Part shown: in pieces, positions 9,564-19,598 of the stretch | How the letters are laid out: each line of letters opens with the position of its first letter | Numbering within the stretch: position 1 is the stretch's first letter | DNA from: Saksenaea vasiformis B4078 | Taxonomy: Eukaryota > Mucoromycota > Mucoromycetes > Mucorales > Saksenaeaceae | Reading direction: 5' to 3' | Length of the DNA: 22,778 nt | Assembly: GCA_000697055.1 (NCBI GenBank) | Contig: JNDT01001567.1 | Span: forward strand, 1 to 22,778 | Position numbers and translations under genes: made by a program | The notes under the pieces: generated by a model | What the model was told of the DNA's origin: nothing | Databases searched by the model: none | The model's input: only the letters and a program-made list of their open reading frames with translations

Positions 9564-11953
9564 CTATGCCTCCTCCAAGTAACGGTACTCAAATCTATGA
9601 ACTGTTGAAGTAACACCATCTTGGGATGAAGGAACTTACCGGAACTCTGTCTTTTTTCGTTGGCACCATGCACCCTCATAATCAAAGTAGATATATGTGC
9701 CTTGCTCATAATCATCTGTGATTATTTTTGGTTCCTCGTGTCGCTGGAACCATGTCAGATATTTCTTATGAAATCGCCATGATTGCTTTTTCAGCTCCCT
9801 TGCTGCTAAGTATCTAAAAATCGGAGTTACGCGATGCAATTTATCGGTCATTTATATTATCTTACTGTTGATAAGTGCCTTGCTGGTAATAAAATATGAA
9901 AAAGAGAGCATCCATATCGAATTTCTCAAACAAGACAGGATTGTCAAAGATGGCAAGAGGTTGCTGCGGATAGTAACTTGGCGTTTGGCATGGTGTTCTA
10001 GGTTCGTATACTTTTGGTCTGTGTCTCGAATCAGTAACTTCCCTTCCTTCTGTCTCTTCGCCATTAGCTTCAGTTACCTTTCAGAATCAATCAGATCAGG
10101 AACGTTTTGTAAACTCGCGTCGAGCATTTGATAGGTGTACATCATATCCTCGTCGCTTGACGCTAGAGAAAATAAGTACCCTCTAACTTGCGGTCTGCCG
10201 ATATATACCCTTTGCTTTAACAGCTTCAAATGATGGCCCAAGATCGGCTAACGACGTCGGTAACAGTGGTTCGTGCATCTCGGCAGTAGGTGGGGGTAGC
10301 TGTGACGTTGAGATAGTTGAAGGTAACTGGATGATGTTAAGATTATCTATAATAATCACTATCACTTACACTCCTTGCAGAATATTGAGATGACAAAGTA
10401 GAATGTGCACCAATGGAAGGTAGCTGTTGCTGTTGCTGGCGTGACTGTATCTCCTTATTCTGATCAGTAACATACGATGTATTCTTCGAATGGTCTACGA
10501 TCTTTGGTGGTTCTGCCCATGCAGATTGTACCACAGTATCGGAAAGTTTACTATCGGATGGTGCTGCTATGACGTTAGTCAGGGACGCAGAAAGTCGTTA
10601 GTTACCTCTTTCATCTGGCTTATCATTCGTTTCTTGAGACGCTGATGAATTAACTCCTGCTGCTGCTGCTTGAGCATATTTCAAGCCGGAAGGAGGAGCT
10701 GCCACGGTTTCATTTTGTGGTTTCATAACTGGCGTATTCGAATATGCTTTAATAGAGGTGATGCTGGACGGTTTACTTTCATCAAGTGGTGAAGGGTGGG
10801 ACTCTACATGAACGCTAAGCATTACATCTCATGCTGGCCGATTGCAGGGCTTACTTTTAGGGCTGGTGTGCGTTGATGGTCGATTGCTGTAGCGATTGGA
10901 AGCAGTAGAAGTTGTCGTTTGCGCCTGGTGCGAATATATCAGTACAACCAGTCAACCACAATATAAGCACTAACATCTTCTTCTTTTTCTTGCTCTTTCT
11001 CTTTTGGTGCACGCTTGGAGATTGGCTTCTCTTCCTCTTCCTGCTCTTTATCTAGTGGTATTTTCAATAGTCCGTACAGAGGTGCAATTTTCAGAACACC
11101 CACCATCGTAAGGAGTATGATGCTCGTCGGTGCCGATGTTAAATAATTCCTCTTCTTCTTCAAGGTTAAGGTCATCGTAAATTAATTCGTCTTCTTCGAA
11201 GTCAGGCTCCTGGTTGCATTCGACAAAATACTGCACATCATCTTTGATTTCCATAACCTGAAGATTAAAAAGGAATATTTAGACACATTCTACTGATTGG
11301 TTTGCTTACGCGGTCGGCAGCGAAATGGTCGTTTTCCAATAACCGGAGAACCAGCTCCAAACGGTTAATATGCCATTTGTGCCGTTCCAGCATATGCTCT
11401 AGTTCATTTCGTCGTTCAATTTTTTGGTGATCCTTTTTCCCTTTCCTTGATGTTCCCTGGAGCGTCTCGAGCTCTGCTTCTGCAGTTTCCATCTGGCGTG
11501 ATAATTCATCGACGGTGGAAGAAATCCATTCGCAAGCGTCTGCTTTCTCTTTATCCTTCGGATCCAACCTTTCTTTTTGCAGAAGACCCTCTTTGGAATA
11601 TGCTTTGGTCTTCATCTCTCGTTCTATTGCCTTGAATCGTTCCATTTGCGATTCAATCAGTTTGCGATTTTCCATTAATGCACTCTTATCCTTGATTTCA
11701 TTCAAAGATAGCCACGTCTTGATTTGATCACGTAAACGTTGCAATTTCTTAATCTCTTTCTTCAAGTCTTGTTCATATTTCTCTTTCTGATTGCTATTGG
11801 TTGCCGATTGGATCTTGTCGAAAATTGCTTCGAAAGTATCTACGCCTTCGCTCACTTTCTTCAAGACCCTATCGATCTCGGCTGTTTTTCTCAGGCGTCA
11901 AGTAACAAGAACAGATGTCGACATCACCTACTTTGCAACTTTTTCATCGACAT
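9564..11953 (-). CDS. NOT5: CCR4-NOT complex subunit, NOT3/NOT5 family
   Basis: Subunit of the CCR4-NOT deadenylase and transcription-regulation complex. Twelve exons, from 5' to 3': 11953-11932, 11881-11310, 11257-11104, 11051-10975, 10924-10855, 10803-10606, 10566-10370, 10326-10209, 10162-10078, 10018-9866, 9813-9640 and 9594-9564. They total 616 residues (yeast Not5 560, human CNOT3 753). Residues 1 to about 235 are the coiled-coil Not3 N-terminal domain: [13 protein letters not shown] at the start, then [39 protein letters not shown] and [18 protein letters not shown]. Acidic [17 protein letters not shown] follows. The middle third is low-complexity (Ser, Pro, Gln, Thr). Residues about 498-616 are the NOT-box: [54 protein letters not shown] and YIYFDYE, ending FEYRYLEEA. 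The 22-nt first exon is needed to supply the family start. Introns are 39-59 nt. NOT3 and NOT5 are one gene in most fungi, so the symbol marks the family, not strict orthology. Confidence 0.93.
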
Positions 11954-12081
11954 ATTTTCGTGGGAGTAGTAGGTTTACAAAACAAGTCAAACAGCCCTCT
12001 TTCGCTCGCGGAGAAATGAACGACGCTGTCCCCAATCTTGCATCGGGTGTGGGTTCAGCTATTCGCACCAGCCGCCCGGAA

Positions 12082-12089
12082 TGACGTCA
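12082..12089. promoter_or_regulatory. CRE-type palindrome TGACGTCA upstream of NOT3/5
   Basis: A perfect TGACGTCA palindrome, the classical bZIP (ATF/CREB) binding site, lies 129 bp upstream of the NOT3/5 start codon. Known: fungal bZIP regulators bind this sequence. Inferred: it acts on NOT3/5. An 8-bp palindrome can occur by chance. Confidence 0.4.
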
Positions 12090-12530
12090 CTAAACGAACA
12101 ACTTGGATTTCTTACCTGCAAATGCCCAGAAGCTGTACTACCGGACGCGGAACCCGTACCTAGCAAAGAGGCACGTTGGAAACTCCTTAACTCCCCATCC
12201 CCAGTAGGGGGAAGGATGTGCCACGTAAAGGCGGTGAGATCTCAACTTCGGAACTATAACGAATATTGAGCCAATGATAACAGTGTGCAATAGAGAGGTG
12301 TACCAGCACGGTCAACCTTGATGGTATCGCTTGCTGACGGGATCTCTGTGGCGGGAAATTCGTGGCCACCGCAAGCTGGCCGAAACTAATAATACAGGAA
12401 TATTCAGTAGAATCAGCAGCGCTAAGTGGTCAAATCTTACTAAAAATGTTATTCAGTATGAATCGTGAGGAGTATACTTTGCTTACCCAAAAAAAAGCCC
12501 AACGGCCATTACTGCAAAACAGGATACGGT

Positions 12531-12735
12531 GCTTACACACCGCAATATGATCTGTCTGTTCAATAGCCACTGTTACTACATGGTTAAAAAGGAATTAGAA
12601 ATTATAGAACACGTAGACAATACTTACAAAAAGTGGAGGTTAGATAAAGATAAGCAACGATCACACCACAAGACAGAATACAGTTCTTGCACACTGCAAT
12701 ACGTTCTGCCTGTTCAATGATACACTGACTGCTAC
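12531..12735 (+). repeat. Diverged local direct duplication (units about 12531-12579 and 12685-12735)
   Basis: Two segments 154 bp apart share the order CTT(A/G)CACAC(C/T)GCAATA, TCTG(T/C)CTGTTCAAT, CACTG and CTAC. This indicates an old duplication of about 50 bp, or the ends of a longer unit whose middle has diverged. No coding or RNA role is visible. Confidence 0.5.
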
Positions 12736-13040
12736 GTGTAATGTTAGTTAAGAAATGTGCTCTTCGGACCTGACTCCCAAGTTGCACTGGAAGAGCGATA
12801 TATCAGGAATCATACTGTCGAACGTCATATGACTCAGATCTCGGGAAAAGCTGAAAGATTAATCAACTGCTTCATTTGAATTAAATATTTACTCGCCTCC
12901 AGTTTAAAAGATAAGATTTCGATCAGTGTACATCGTGCTCAGGGCAGATGGGAAAGAAGTAAAAGGATGTGGGACGAAGAAAATGCATTTTTTGTGAGAC
13001 TGACTCTGGATTGATCGGTGCGCTAAGGTTTCGCCTTCCC

Positions 13041-13082
13041 AAAATTGGTTATCTTCTTCTCAAAATTGGTTATCTTCTTCTC
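13041..13082 (+). repeat. Perfect 21-bp tandem duplication (two units)
   Basis: AAAATTGGTTATCTTCTTCT plus C occurs twice back to back with no mismatch. The perfect identity suggests a recent duplication, for example by replication slippage. Confidence 0.95.
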
Positions 13083-13461
13083 ACCTACCAGGACAAATCG
13101 CTTATATCCAAACCAGTCGAGTTTGTTAGTGCCATCTTTTTCCTACGAGATCTCGGTTAATGCGAGACAAACTTTAGATAAAAAAATATGTTGTAGGTAC
13201 TTGATAGGAAAATTAATAACGGGGGTACTCCAGTCCCCCCTTCCAAACACGTACAAAAAAGGATGGAGTGTAGTACCTAATACTTAACTTGGTTACAGTG
13301 GAGCGTCCTGCAACAGAGCCTTCGTTGCTGAATCTCAGCAGTTGTCTTCAGATACACTGCAGTAGATACTTGATATAAGAATACTGTGGGTAGACAGAGG
13401 ATTTATTATTTTCTTGAGGATATTTGCTAGTATGACTTATAAGATAATGCCTATCGAATTC

Positions 13462-13716
13462 GTTCCCTAAAAAATTCGTATCTTACTCTTATAAATAATG
13501 CTTACTGTAGTGTCTGTGATGCTACTGCAGGACGCTCTGCTTACGGGACACTCCGCTACAGGGCATTCCATTATGGTACACTCCATAGTGAGACGCTTCG
13601 CTGCTTCCGTACTACACTACACCTAGTTATGACAACTAGTGATGCTTCTCTTGTACTACCCGCTCAGAATTTGGGGGGAATTGGAGTGTCCCGTTGGAGT
13701 GTCCCTAGCAATTCCC
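13462..13716 (+). repeat. Dispersed repeat, copy B (about 255 bp)
   Basis: Direct-orientation counterpart of 1344-1580. Between 13527 and about 13605 it has a run of degenerate 15-18 bp units (GGACGCTCTGC, GGGACACTCCGCT, GGGCATTCCAT, GTACACTCCAT, AGACGCTTCGCT). Near the right end the unit appears twice inverted (TTGGAGTGTCCC). It carries one or two more units than copy A, so the unit array varies in length between copies. Confidence 0.65.
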
Positions 13717-14274
13717 TTAATAAAAGTATAGGTATACTAGAGGAGTACCTTCATTTGCTCCGCTACGTCATTAAGGTCAATTATCATGACGTGCCTGGTG
13801 CGAATAACTGGTGCGAATAGCTGAGCCTGTGATTTCTGCTATCACTAGCTCAGTGAACAACTGCACTGCTGGCTTAGCTTCATACAGTAGATGCATTTGC
13901 TTGCGTGCAAGCAAACAACACCAAAAAGTTGCGACAACGTCAAGAGCATATCGTATTATTGCCATTTTGTAGTTGCGTAGACAATTATGCTTTGATCGTG
14001 GAATACTTTGTATGTTTAACGTTGAGTAACTCGCTTGTTCAATCATGCCTTTCAATTACGTTATCAGCATTTAGTTCTGTTGCCATTTCTCGTCTCTCCT
14101 TCTTCGTTACTATTTTTCTTTTGTGGCGCTTCCTTCCAGTTTTCAACTACATGCGATTGCGTACTACGGGAAAATGTCTGTACTCATCTTGAAAAAAACT
14201 TGCAAAAATCTAACACGTCTTGATGTATCTTGAAATATTATAAATTGTCTGTGGAAAATCTTACTTGTCTGTGC
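13717..14274. other. Intergenic stretch left of the DIRS element
   Basis: No supported gene. Immediately next to the element is a 20-bp near-duplicate pair, TTGTCTGTGGAAAATCTTAC at 14245 and a variant at 14265 that runs into the first bases of the inverted terminal repeat. Confidence 0.5.
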
Positions 14275-14394
14275 AAAATCCAAGAAGTTGACGGAGGTGA
14301 GGCCGAAGATGTGGTAGTAGCTCTCTGGGCCGCGCTCTATTCGTCTATTTAATGAAATATTTTTCAATTCCCTATTCTTTATATCTTTCTAAGC
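14275..14394 (-). repeat. DIRS inverted terminal repeat, left copy (3' end of element)
   Basis: Reverse complement of 18358-18477 apart from scattered changes. It contains the blocks AAATCCAAGAAGTTGACGG, CTACTACC, TCTATTTAATGAAA and CAATTCCCTATTCTTTATAT. The outer edge coincides with a flanking 20-bp near-repeat. Confidence 0.9.
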
Positions 14395-14407
14395 TAGTTG
14401 AGATCGT

Positions 14408-15504
14408 CTATAAACTTTTTTTTCGTATTTGGGCGGGACCTCCGAAAAGCCATCGGCCCCAAGATAACGGGCGGGTTACTACCACATCTTCGGCCTCACC
14501 TCCGTCAACTTCTTGGTTGCGGGTCGTTCCTATCACAATCTCAGTTGACTCCGGTTCGGCCTCCGATGTGGTATTGTCCTCAGCTGCCGAAAAAAGTTTT
14601 TCTACAATTGCTGCACCTCGAGACTGCTGTGCTGGTGGTTTGTAATAATAGCATTCAAATGTGTCTGCGTTGAGACTCCAATTTGCATGTTTTTTGAGGT
14701 CTTTCATCTCGCTGCCTGCATCCATGGCTCCTCTTCCTGCTGCCGTTCTAATTGAGTGTGCCTTGTATATCTCCGTGTCTACTCCTGCTGCTGTCATATA
14801 TTGGATCACCCAATTTGCCACTGTGGTTGTACGGACTGAACGGACTTTGTCAGCTTCGAGTATGTATGCAAGGAATAACGTGTGATCTTCCAGTAAAAAA
14901 TCTTCTTAAGTGTTCCGTCTTCTTGATGAAAGTATGAAGGGTGCGCACCGGACATAGGTTTGGAACGTCGATCGTACCGAAAGAGGACGTTTTTGCCTGG
15001 GCTTCCTTCGGTTCTCTAGCGATGAGGACTACGCCCGGTAATTGTCCCGTTTTCATATTGAAACGTGACATCGCGGTGTCGTAACCGTCCCAGATCTGAT
15101 CGGGGCCTCCATACCGTTGTAATGCATAACAAGAGTAAAGTTTTCGCCTGCAGTTGGTCTAGCGGGAGCTTGTCCGTTTCATCCCAAGAATTGAGATAAT
15201 TGATCAGTAACTTAATGTCCCAAGTTTCAATATCAGCTTTCGTAGGAATCTTGACTTTTGCATGTCGTCATGCTTTAAAGAAGTTGTTGAGAAGCGTCTA
15301 TTCTGCCAGACCCAGCTTCGTAGGATGTATAATTCGAAAAACAGACCCAATAGCTGACCGAAATGTTTTGAGGTAGGTGTATGAATATGATTGTTTTTCC
15401 ACCAAGAAACGCACGATTGCTGGAATGTCGTAAGCTTTTGGATCTACGACAGGGTTTTGTGCTCGAGCCCAGTTTACCCATATCTTCCAGCCTCGGTCAT
15501 ACAC
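14408..15504 (-). pseudogene. DIRS tyrosine recombinase, broken in several frames
   Basis: Integrase of the element. The N-terminal SAM-like part is readable from 15504 (DRGWKIWVNWARAQNP, then FRSAIGSVFRIIHP). The central part shows RPRSDLGRLR near 15100, whose arginine is the likely first catalytic residue. The C-terminal part, in another frame from about 14886, has the HxxR motif as HSIR (near 14758), then HANW and FECYYYKP with the tyrosine nucleophile near 14650-14642. The catalytic residues remain recognisable, but the pieces lie in three frames. One break is at a T6 run on the coding strand (14895-14900), another near 15020-15040, and stops occur between about 15100 and 15300. The last codons before the stop at 14408 overlap the internal complementary region, so one stretch of DNA serves both as protein code and as a circle-forming sequence. 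The start overlaps the end of the RT-RNase H frame. Confidence 0.85.
14477..14515 (+). repeat. DIRS internal complementary region
   Basis: These 39 bases are the exact reverse complement of 14281-14319, the outer part of the left ITR, and match 18433-18471 of the right ITR in direct orientation at 36 of 39 positions. In DIRS elements such a region bridges the ends to form the circular double-stranded intermediate. With the left ITR it could also form a long hairpin with a loop of about 157 nt. Confidence 0.85.
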
Positions 15505-17480
15505 TTGCCTGGTGTGTTTCCTTGTCGTGCTCGATATGTATTCGGATGCCTTACCCTGGATCCCTTGCGTGTGATACGCCTATTGGATAACTGCCATGCG
15601 ATCATCGTCCAGCGTTTCCATTTCCATGTTGCTGCCCTCATGTTCATCCGTATTAGGGTCGGCCACCAGAACTGCGTTGGCCAATAGGGTGTGATTAGCA
15701 CCGCCGAGCGGATCTTGTCTTGTGTCAGTTTCCGAAGTACACGTGGGATCAACCTCCATAGTGGGTGGAGAAATAATCCCTTGACTGGCCACGGCTGTTG
15801 GAAGGCATCCATAGCCGCTGCTGATGAATCCGGATGCATGCTCCAATACGTTGGTAGTTGGTGGTTGTGTCTGGCCGCGAATGCGTCCACTGTCAATGGT
15901 CCCCATGTACGTTGGAGATAACAGAAGATCCGCCGAGGAATTTTCATTTCGTATAAAGGAATCGTCTGTCGGCTGAGTGAGTCCGCTGACTTGTTCTCCA
16001 CTCCTGCAATATGATGAAAGATCATCCGCAATTGAAACCGGTTGCATAATTCTTGGATTTGTAATGCTAATTCCTGGAGGTTGAGCGAGCTCGTCCCTCC
16101 GGATTTCCCAACATATTTCAAAGGCAGTGATGCTGTCCGAGTATATCTGAATCGTTGTCCCTTCGTAATCTTTTGCGTGTAGCTGAAGCGCGAACAAGAT
16201 CGTCTTCAGTTCCCGAACATTGATCGAATCCTCTTTTTCTGCTGGCTTCCAAAAGCCGTATGTCTGGATCGCGGGTGAACTCACTCCCCATCCCGTATCT
16301 GAGGCATCTACATGAATTGTGATCTTCGGCGACGGAGGTGTCTAGTCCCTGATCGGGATTCCATTGCGGAGACTGGCGATGTTCTTCCACCATTGTAGAT
16401 CTTGGTGCCCACTCATTGATAATTGACATGCTGCCTTCCACTTATGGTGAGCGCGGTGTAAACTCCTCGTCAGATCTCGTTGTAGATACCGGAGATGGAG
16501 GAGGGCTTCCCCAATCGCCGGTATCATAGATGTCATCTTCCCCAATAATCCTGCCATCCAACGGCACGATCTCGTCTTGTTGGGGTCCTGAGCTTGTTTG
16601 ATCCGTGATCGAAGTTTCATCATCTTTTGTTGTGGCACCTGTATCATCATATTCTTGGTATTGAATTGGAATCCCAGAAATTCCTGTACATGTGTTGGCT
16701 GTAGTCGGCTCTTTTCCATGTTGATGAGAAATCCAAGGTTCTGAAGATGGGTTATCACCTTTTGGACAGTGCGATTCATTTCTGCTGGAGTCCTCGATAA
16801 GATGCACATATCGTCGAGGTAATATACCAATCGAATACCTGCTTTCCTCAATGGTTCTATCGCGTACCGCATGATTTTGGAAAACACCCTGGGTGCCACA
16901 CTCAGGCCAAATGCCAGAGAGTTGTAACGATATATCGTTCTCTGGTGTCTGAAAGACAGGTAACGACGCGATTCCCGGTGGACCGGGACTACCATGTAAA
17001 CGTCCTTCAAGTCTGATTTGCAAATGAGATCTCCTTTCTCGATAATATCCCTCAATGCTGGAATCCCTTTCATCTTGAAATGGTGACATTGAACGAATTG
17101 ATTGATTCTCTTGCAGTCTATAATTGGGTGCCTCTTCGTCGGTTCCTGAATCGTGAAGAAGTTTAAGAGGTACCTGTCGTCTTGGCCGGTTGCTCTCTCT
17201 ATGATCCCAGATTGGAGAAATTTCTCGACTGCTTCGTCTACCGCCTTCTGATCTTCGCCTGATAGCGATAGGTTTTGTGATCTCCATGGAATCGGTGTCG
17301 ATGACCATTGTATACGATATCCCTCGTTGATCACTGATAGAGGCCATGGGTGAGTCGTCGTCTTCGCCCAATACTGTGCGAAATGTTTGAGCCTCCCACC
17401 CGGTAATATCCCGTCCGCTGGGATGGTGTAATGTGCTGTGGACAGGATTGGACGCGGGACCTCTGGAGCTGTGTCCTCTG
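15474..17480 (-). pseudogene. DIRS reverse transcriptase and RNase H, broken by a stop and a frameshift
   Basis: Copies element RNA into DNA and degrades the RNA strand. The RT palm is intact: FGLSVAPRVF, SDLKDVYMVVPVH with the first catalytic aspartate, and YYLDDM with the other two (YLDD near 16821-16810). Sequence before the GTG at 17334, including GGRLKHFAQYW and THPWPLS, fits the family, and the frame is open up to about 17712. It has no ATG, so translation probably depended on gag. A TAG at 16344-16342 separates RT from RNase H. RNase H follows with HVDASDTGWG, INVRELK and IYSDS, then an extra base in a three-base homopolymer at 16120-16122 shifts the frame. The shifted frame continues with GVENKSADSLSR and VDAFAARHNHQLP, the C-terminal region seen in DIRS and related elements. 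No DAM-type methyltransferase was recognised. Confidence 0.88.
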
Positions 17481-18338
17481 TTACTGCTGATTTTGTATCT
17501 GAGGGTTGGTCTGACCATTGTTCTTGTCTGGGACCTGGAACTGTGTTCCCCTGCCTTTGCCAAGAAAAGATCGGTTGCCGCCGTATGAGTTTCCTCTGGT
17601 ATTGTAGTTTGTTCCTCGGAACGATCCCCGGAACGATCCTCTCTGTCGGGATGATCCACTTCCATATGGTGGATTTCGTTGGGAGGAAACTGCGCTGCGT
17701 AAGATTGCTTGCTCATAACGGGCTTGATGGATCTTCTCGACAACTTCGGAAGAGAAGGCCATTGTCTTGTCTGAGTCCTCGTCTGGTTCCTCCAGGTAAC
17801 GCATGCTTCCTGGTAGACGGAGTGCCTTTGTCGACAGTTGTCTGTTTTCACGGTCCTATTGTCGACTGGTTGTAAACTGGAAGATCGCCAGTCTGCGGAG
17901 CTTTTCCGTGACGTTTTGGAGGTCTTCCTGATCGCTTTCAGATCCTCCTCTTTGCACAATAAATTGGACTTCTTCATGAATCTCGGTGGTGGCTTGGGCT
18001 GCAACTCGGACTTGTTCTGAATGCTTATAGTTCTGACTAACTGTTTGATAGGCATCCACCGAGCATTTCTTAAGATCGGGGATGAAGGAACGGTTGGTGG
18101 CTCCTTGGTTTGTCCATTCCCCTCCATCATATTTTTGGATCTCTTTAGCGTAGCGTTTGACGTTTTTCTTGAGATCAGCTTGGGAAGTGTTTTCCATTTC
18201 CTCGAGAATCTCGGATGGGATTCCTGGTCTTTCTCCATATCCGGACTCATTTGTTGTTTGAGCTTGTGTAACTCGGTGGAGCAATTCATTAAATTGATCT
18301 TGTGTGAGTGTAACTGATCCATTATTGACACTTTCCAT
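17481..18338 (-). pseudogene. DIRS Gag-like protein with one internal amber stop
   Basis: Starts at ATG 18338, just inside the right ITR, and runs 286 codons to 17481, interrupted only by TAG at 17858-17856 (codon 161) with no frame change. The N-terminal part is hydrophilic and helix-prone (LTQDQFNELLHRVTQAQ, LKKNVKRYAKEIQKYDGGEW). The C-terminal part is Arg/Gly/Ser-rich (RGSFRGSFRGTNYNTRGNS), a likely nucleic-acid-binding tail in place of a zinc knuckle. Position and composition suggest the structural protein; there is no firm sequence signature. The stop may be a single mutation or, less likely, a site of readthrough. Confidence 0.7.
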
Positions 18339-18357
18339 AGTTTCCCCACGATGCGCG

Positions 18358-18477
18358 GCTTAGAAAGATATAAAGAATAGGGAATTGAAAAATTTTTCAT
18401 TAAATAGACGAATAAAGCGCGGCTCAGAGATCTACTACCACATCGGAGGCCTCACCTCCGTCAACTTCTTGGATTTT
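18358..18477 (+). repeat. DIRS inverted terminal repeat, right copy (5' end of element)
   Basis: Partner of 14275-14394. The gag start lies 20 bp inside its inner edge, so the promoter of the element should be within this repeat. It differs from the left copy and the internal copy by a GGA/TTC change at about 18445. Confidence 0.9.
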
Positions 18478-19598
18478 TTCAAGATTTACTCAAGATCTTT
18501 TCCTGTAGTGTTTGAGGGATGCATGAAGTCTACTTTAACAACGTTCGCCAGAATAAAGATCGCACGAGCAATTCTAGGTTTACCTTGGCTTTTGAGGTAG
18601 TAATCCCCAGCTGGATGGCTGCGGCAACGCTTGACGTAATTATTCGCTTCCAATGCGCTGAGAAGCTGAGATTAGTAACACTGCACTCCACCTCAAGGAG
18701 CCACCATTGTAAGACTAGTACCACTTGAAATAAGCCATGAGGCGCACCCGTTGACTGGATTCGTTATCGAATGCTGGATTGTTTGATGTAAATTTCTTGT
18801 GCTTTCATTTGCACATAATTGATGTGAGTGCATTGATTATGGCGATCGCATGTACTTATGCTACAATCAATGGTAACTTTTTGCCCGATTACCGTAATCA
18901 AAGCTCTTGAGACAGGCATGCACAAGTCGGATCGACATACAATCGACAGCGGAGACCTGCTACGGGTATCCTCTCATGATTCCATTTTTCGGCTTTGTCG
19001 TGTCGTGCATAGTATCGAGGAAATATATAATACTTGAAGCAGCAATGATTTCAGTCTATGGAGAACATAATCCGAACATGTATGCAGCTCGTATGCACCG
19101 TTGTAGGCTGTACGGGAAAGAGGAAGTTGTAACAATTGGCTATGCAGAATTAGTAACGGGGAGATATATTGAAGTAAAAAACATGGTTACTATCCTTCGG
19201 TTTCCGTTAAAGCAATTGGACCCACCCTGAGGTCATGGAAAAACATTATTAACAGGTAATGTCCGCTTATCCGCATAATTGCAGATATAGAGGATATTAT
19301 CCTAACAAATTCTGGCAAACCTTGTCTTTAGTATCTCCCCGTTTGATCGTGGGCGGTAACTGTGACGAAAATTAGCAAAAGATAAGGATGAGTTCATACA
19401 CGTGTTTTAAACTGAGTAATGAAGGAGCGGCAACCGAATCTGTAAGTCAAATCCTGGTAACGTACAAAATATGGATATAACTACGTTCGCCTAAGTTATT
19501 AACATAAAGAAATAATTAAAATAGACGCATCAATTTAGAGAATACCATTAATAGCTGTTGAAGATCATCGGGTTCTCCATAGAGATGATTTTTAATAT
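18478..19598. other. Intergenic stretch between the DIRS element and the Tc1-like remnant
   Basis: No supported gene. A 107-codon frame at 18907-19230 starts with TTG and has no recognised family. A sequence at about 19524-19548 (GACGCATCAATTTAGAG) weakly resembles the GGACGC...TTTAGAG end at 2052-2075 and could be the left end of the transposase element. Confidence 0.4.

Larger units (their letters stand above)
11954..13461. other. Upstream region of NOT3/5 and repeat-bearing intergenic DNA
   Basis: The first 150 bp are probably the NOT3/5 leader and promoter. The rest has no supported gene. It contains a diverged local duplication (12531-12735), a 21-bp tandem duplication (13041-13082) and a CAGTGGAGCGTCCTGCA segment at about 13300 that is complementary to part of dispersed-repeat copy B. 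Confidence 0.5.
14275..18477 (-). mobile_element. Full-length, inactivated DIRS-type tyrosine-recombinase retrotransposon
   Basis: An element of about 4.2 kb that reads leftward: Gag-like ORF, reverse transcriptase and RNase H, then tyrosine recombinase, between 120-bp inverted terminal repeats (14275-14394 and 18358-18477). An internal copy of the outer ITR segment lies at 14477-14515. This is the architecture of the DIRS order: no LTRs, no integrase of the DDE type, and a circular intermediate integrated by the tyrosine recombinase. All three genes carry stops or frameshifts, so the copy cannot make its proteins unaided. The ITRs still match closely apart from a few positions, so it died fairly recently or is kept by gene conversion. 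The outer limits are uncertain by a few bases because DIRS elements leave no target-site duplication. Confidence 0.9.

Noticed and set aside
12000..12270. Possible plus-strand gene divergent from NOT3/5
   Set aside because: Short frames only, with no splice signals linking them and no recognisable product.
17438..17875. 145-codon plus-strand frame opposite the Gag-like gene
   Set aside because: Antisense shadow of the Gly/Arg-rich gag tail and the gag-RT overlap.
18907..19230. 107-codon plus-strand frame with a TTG start
   Set aside because: No family resemblance and no ATG at its beginning; it lies between two dead mobile elements.
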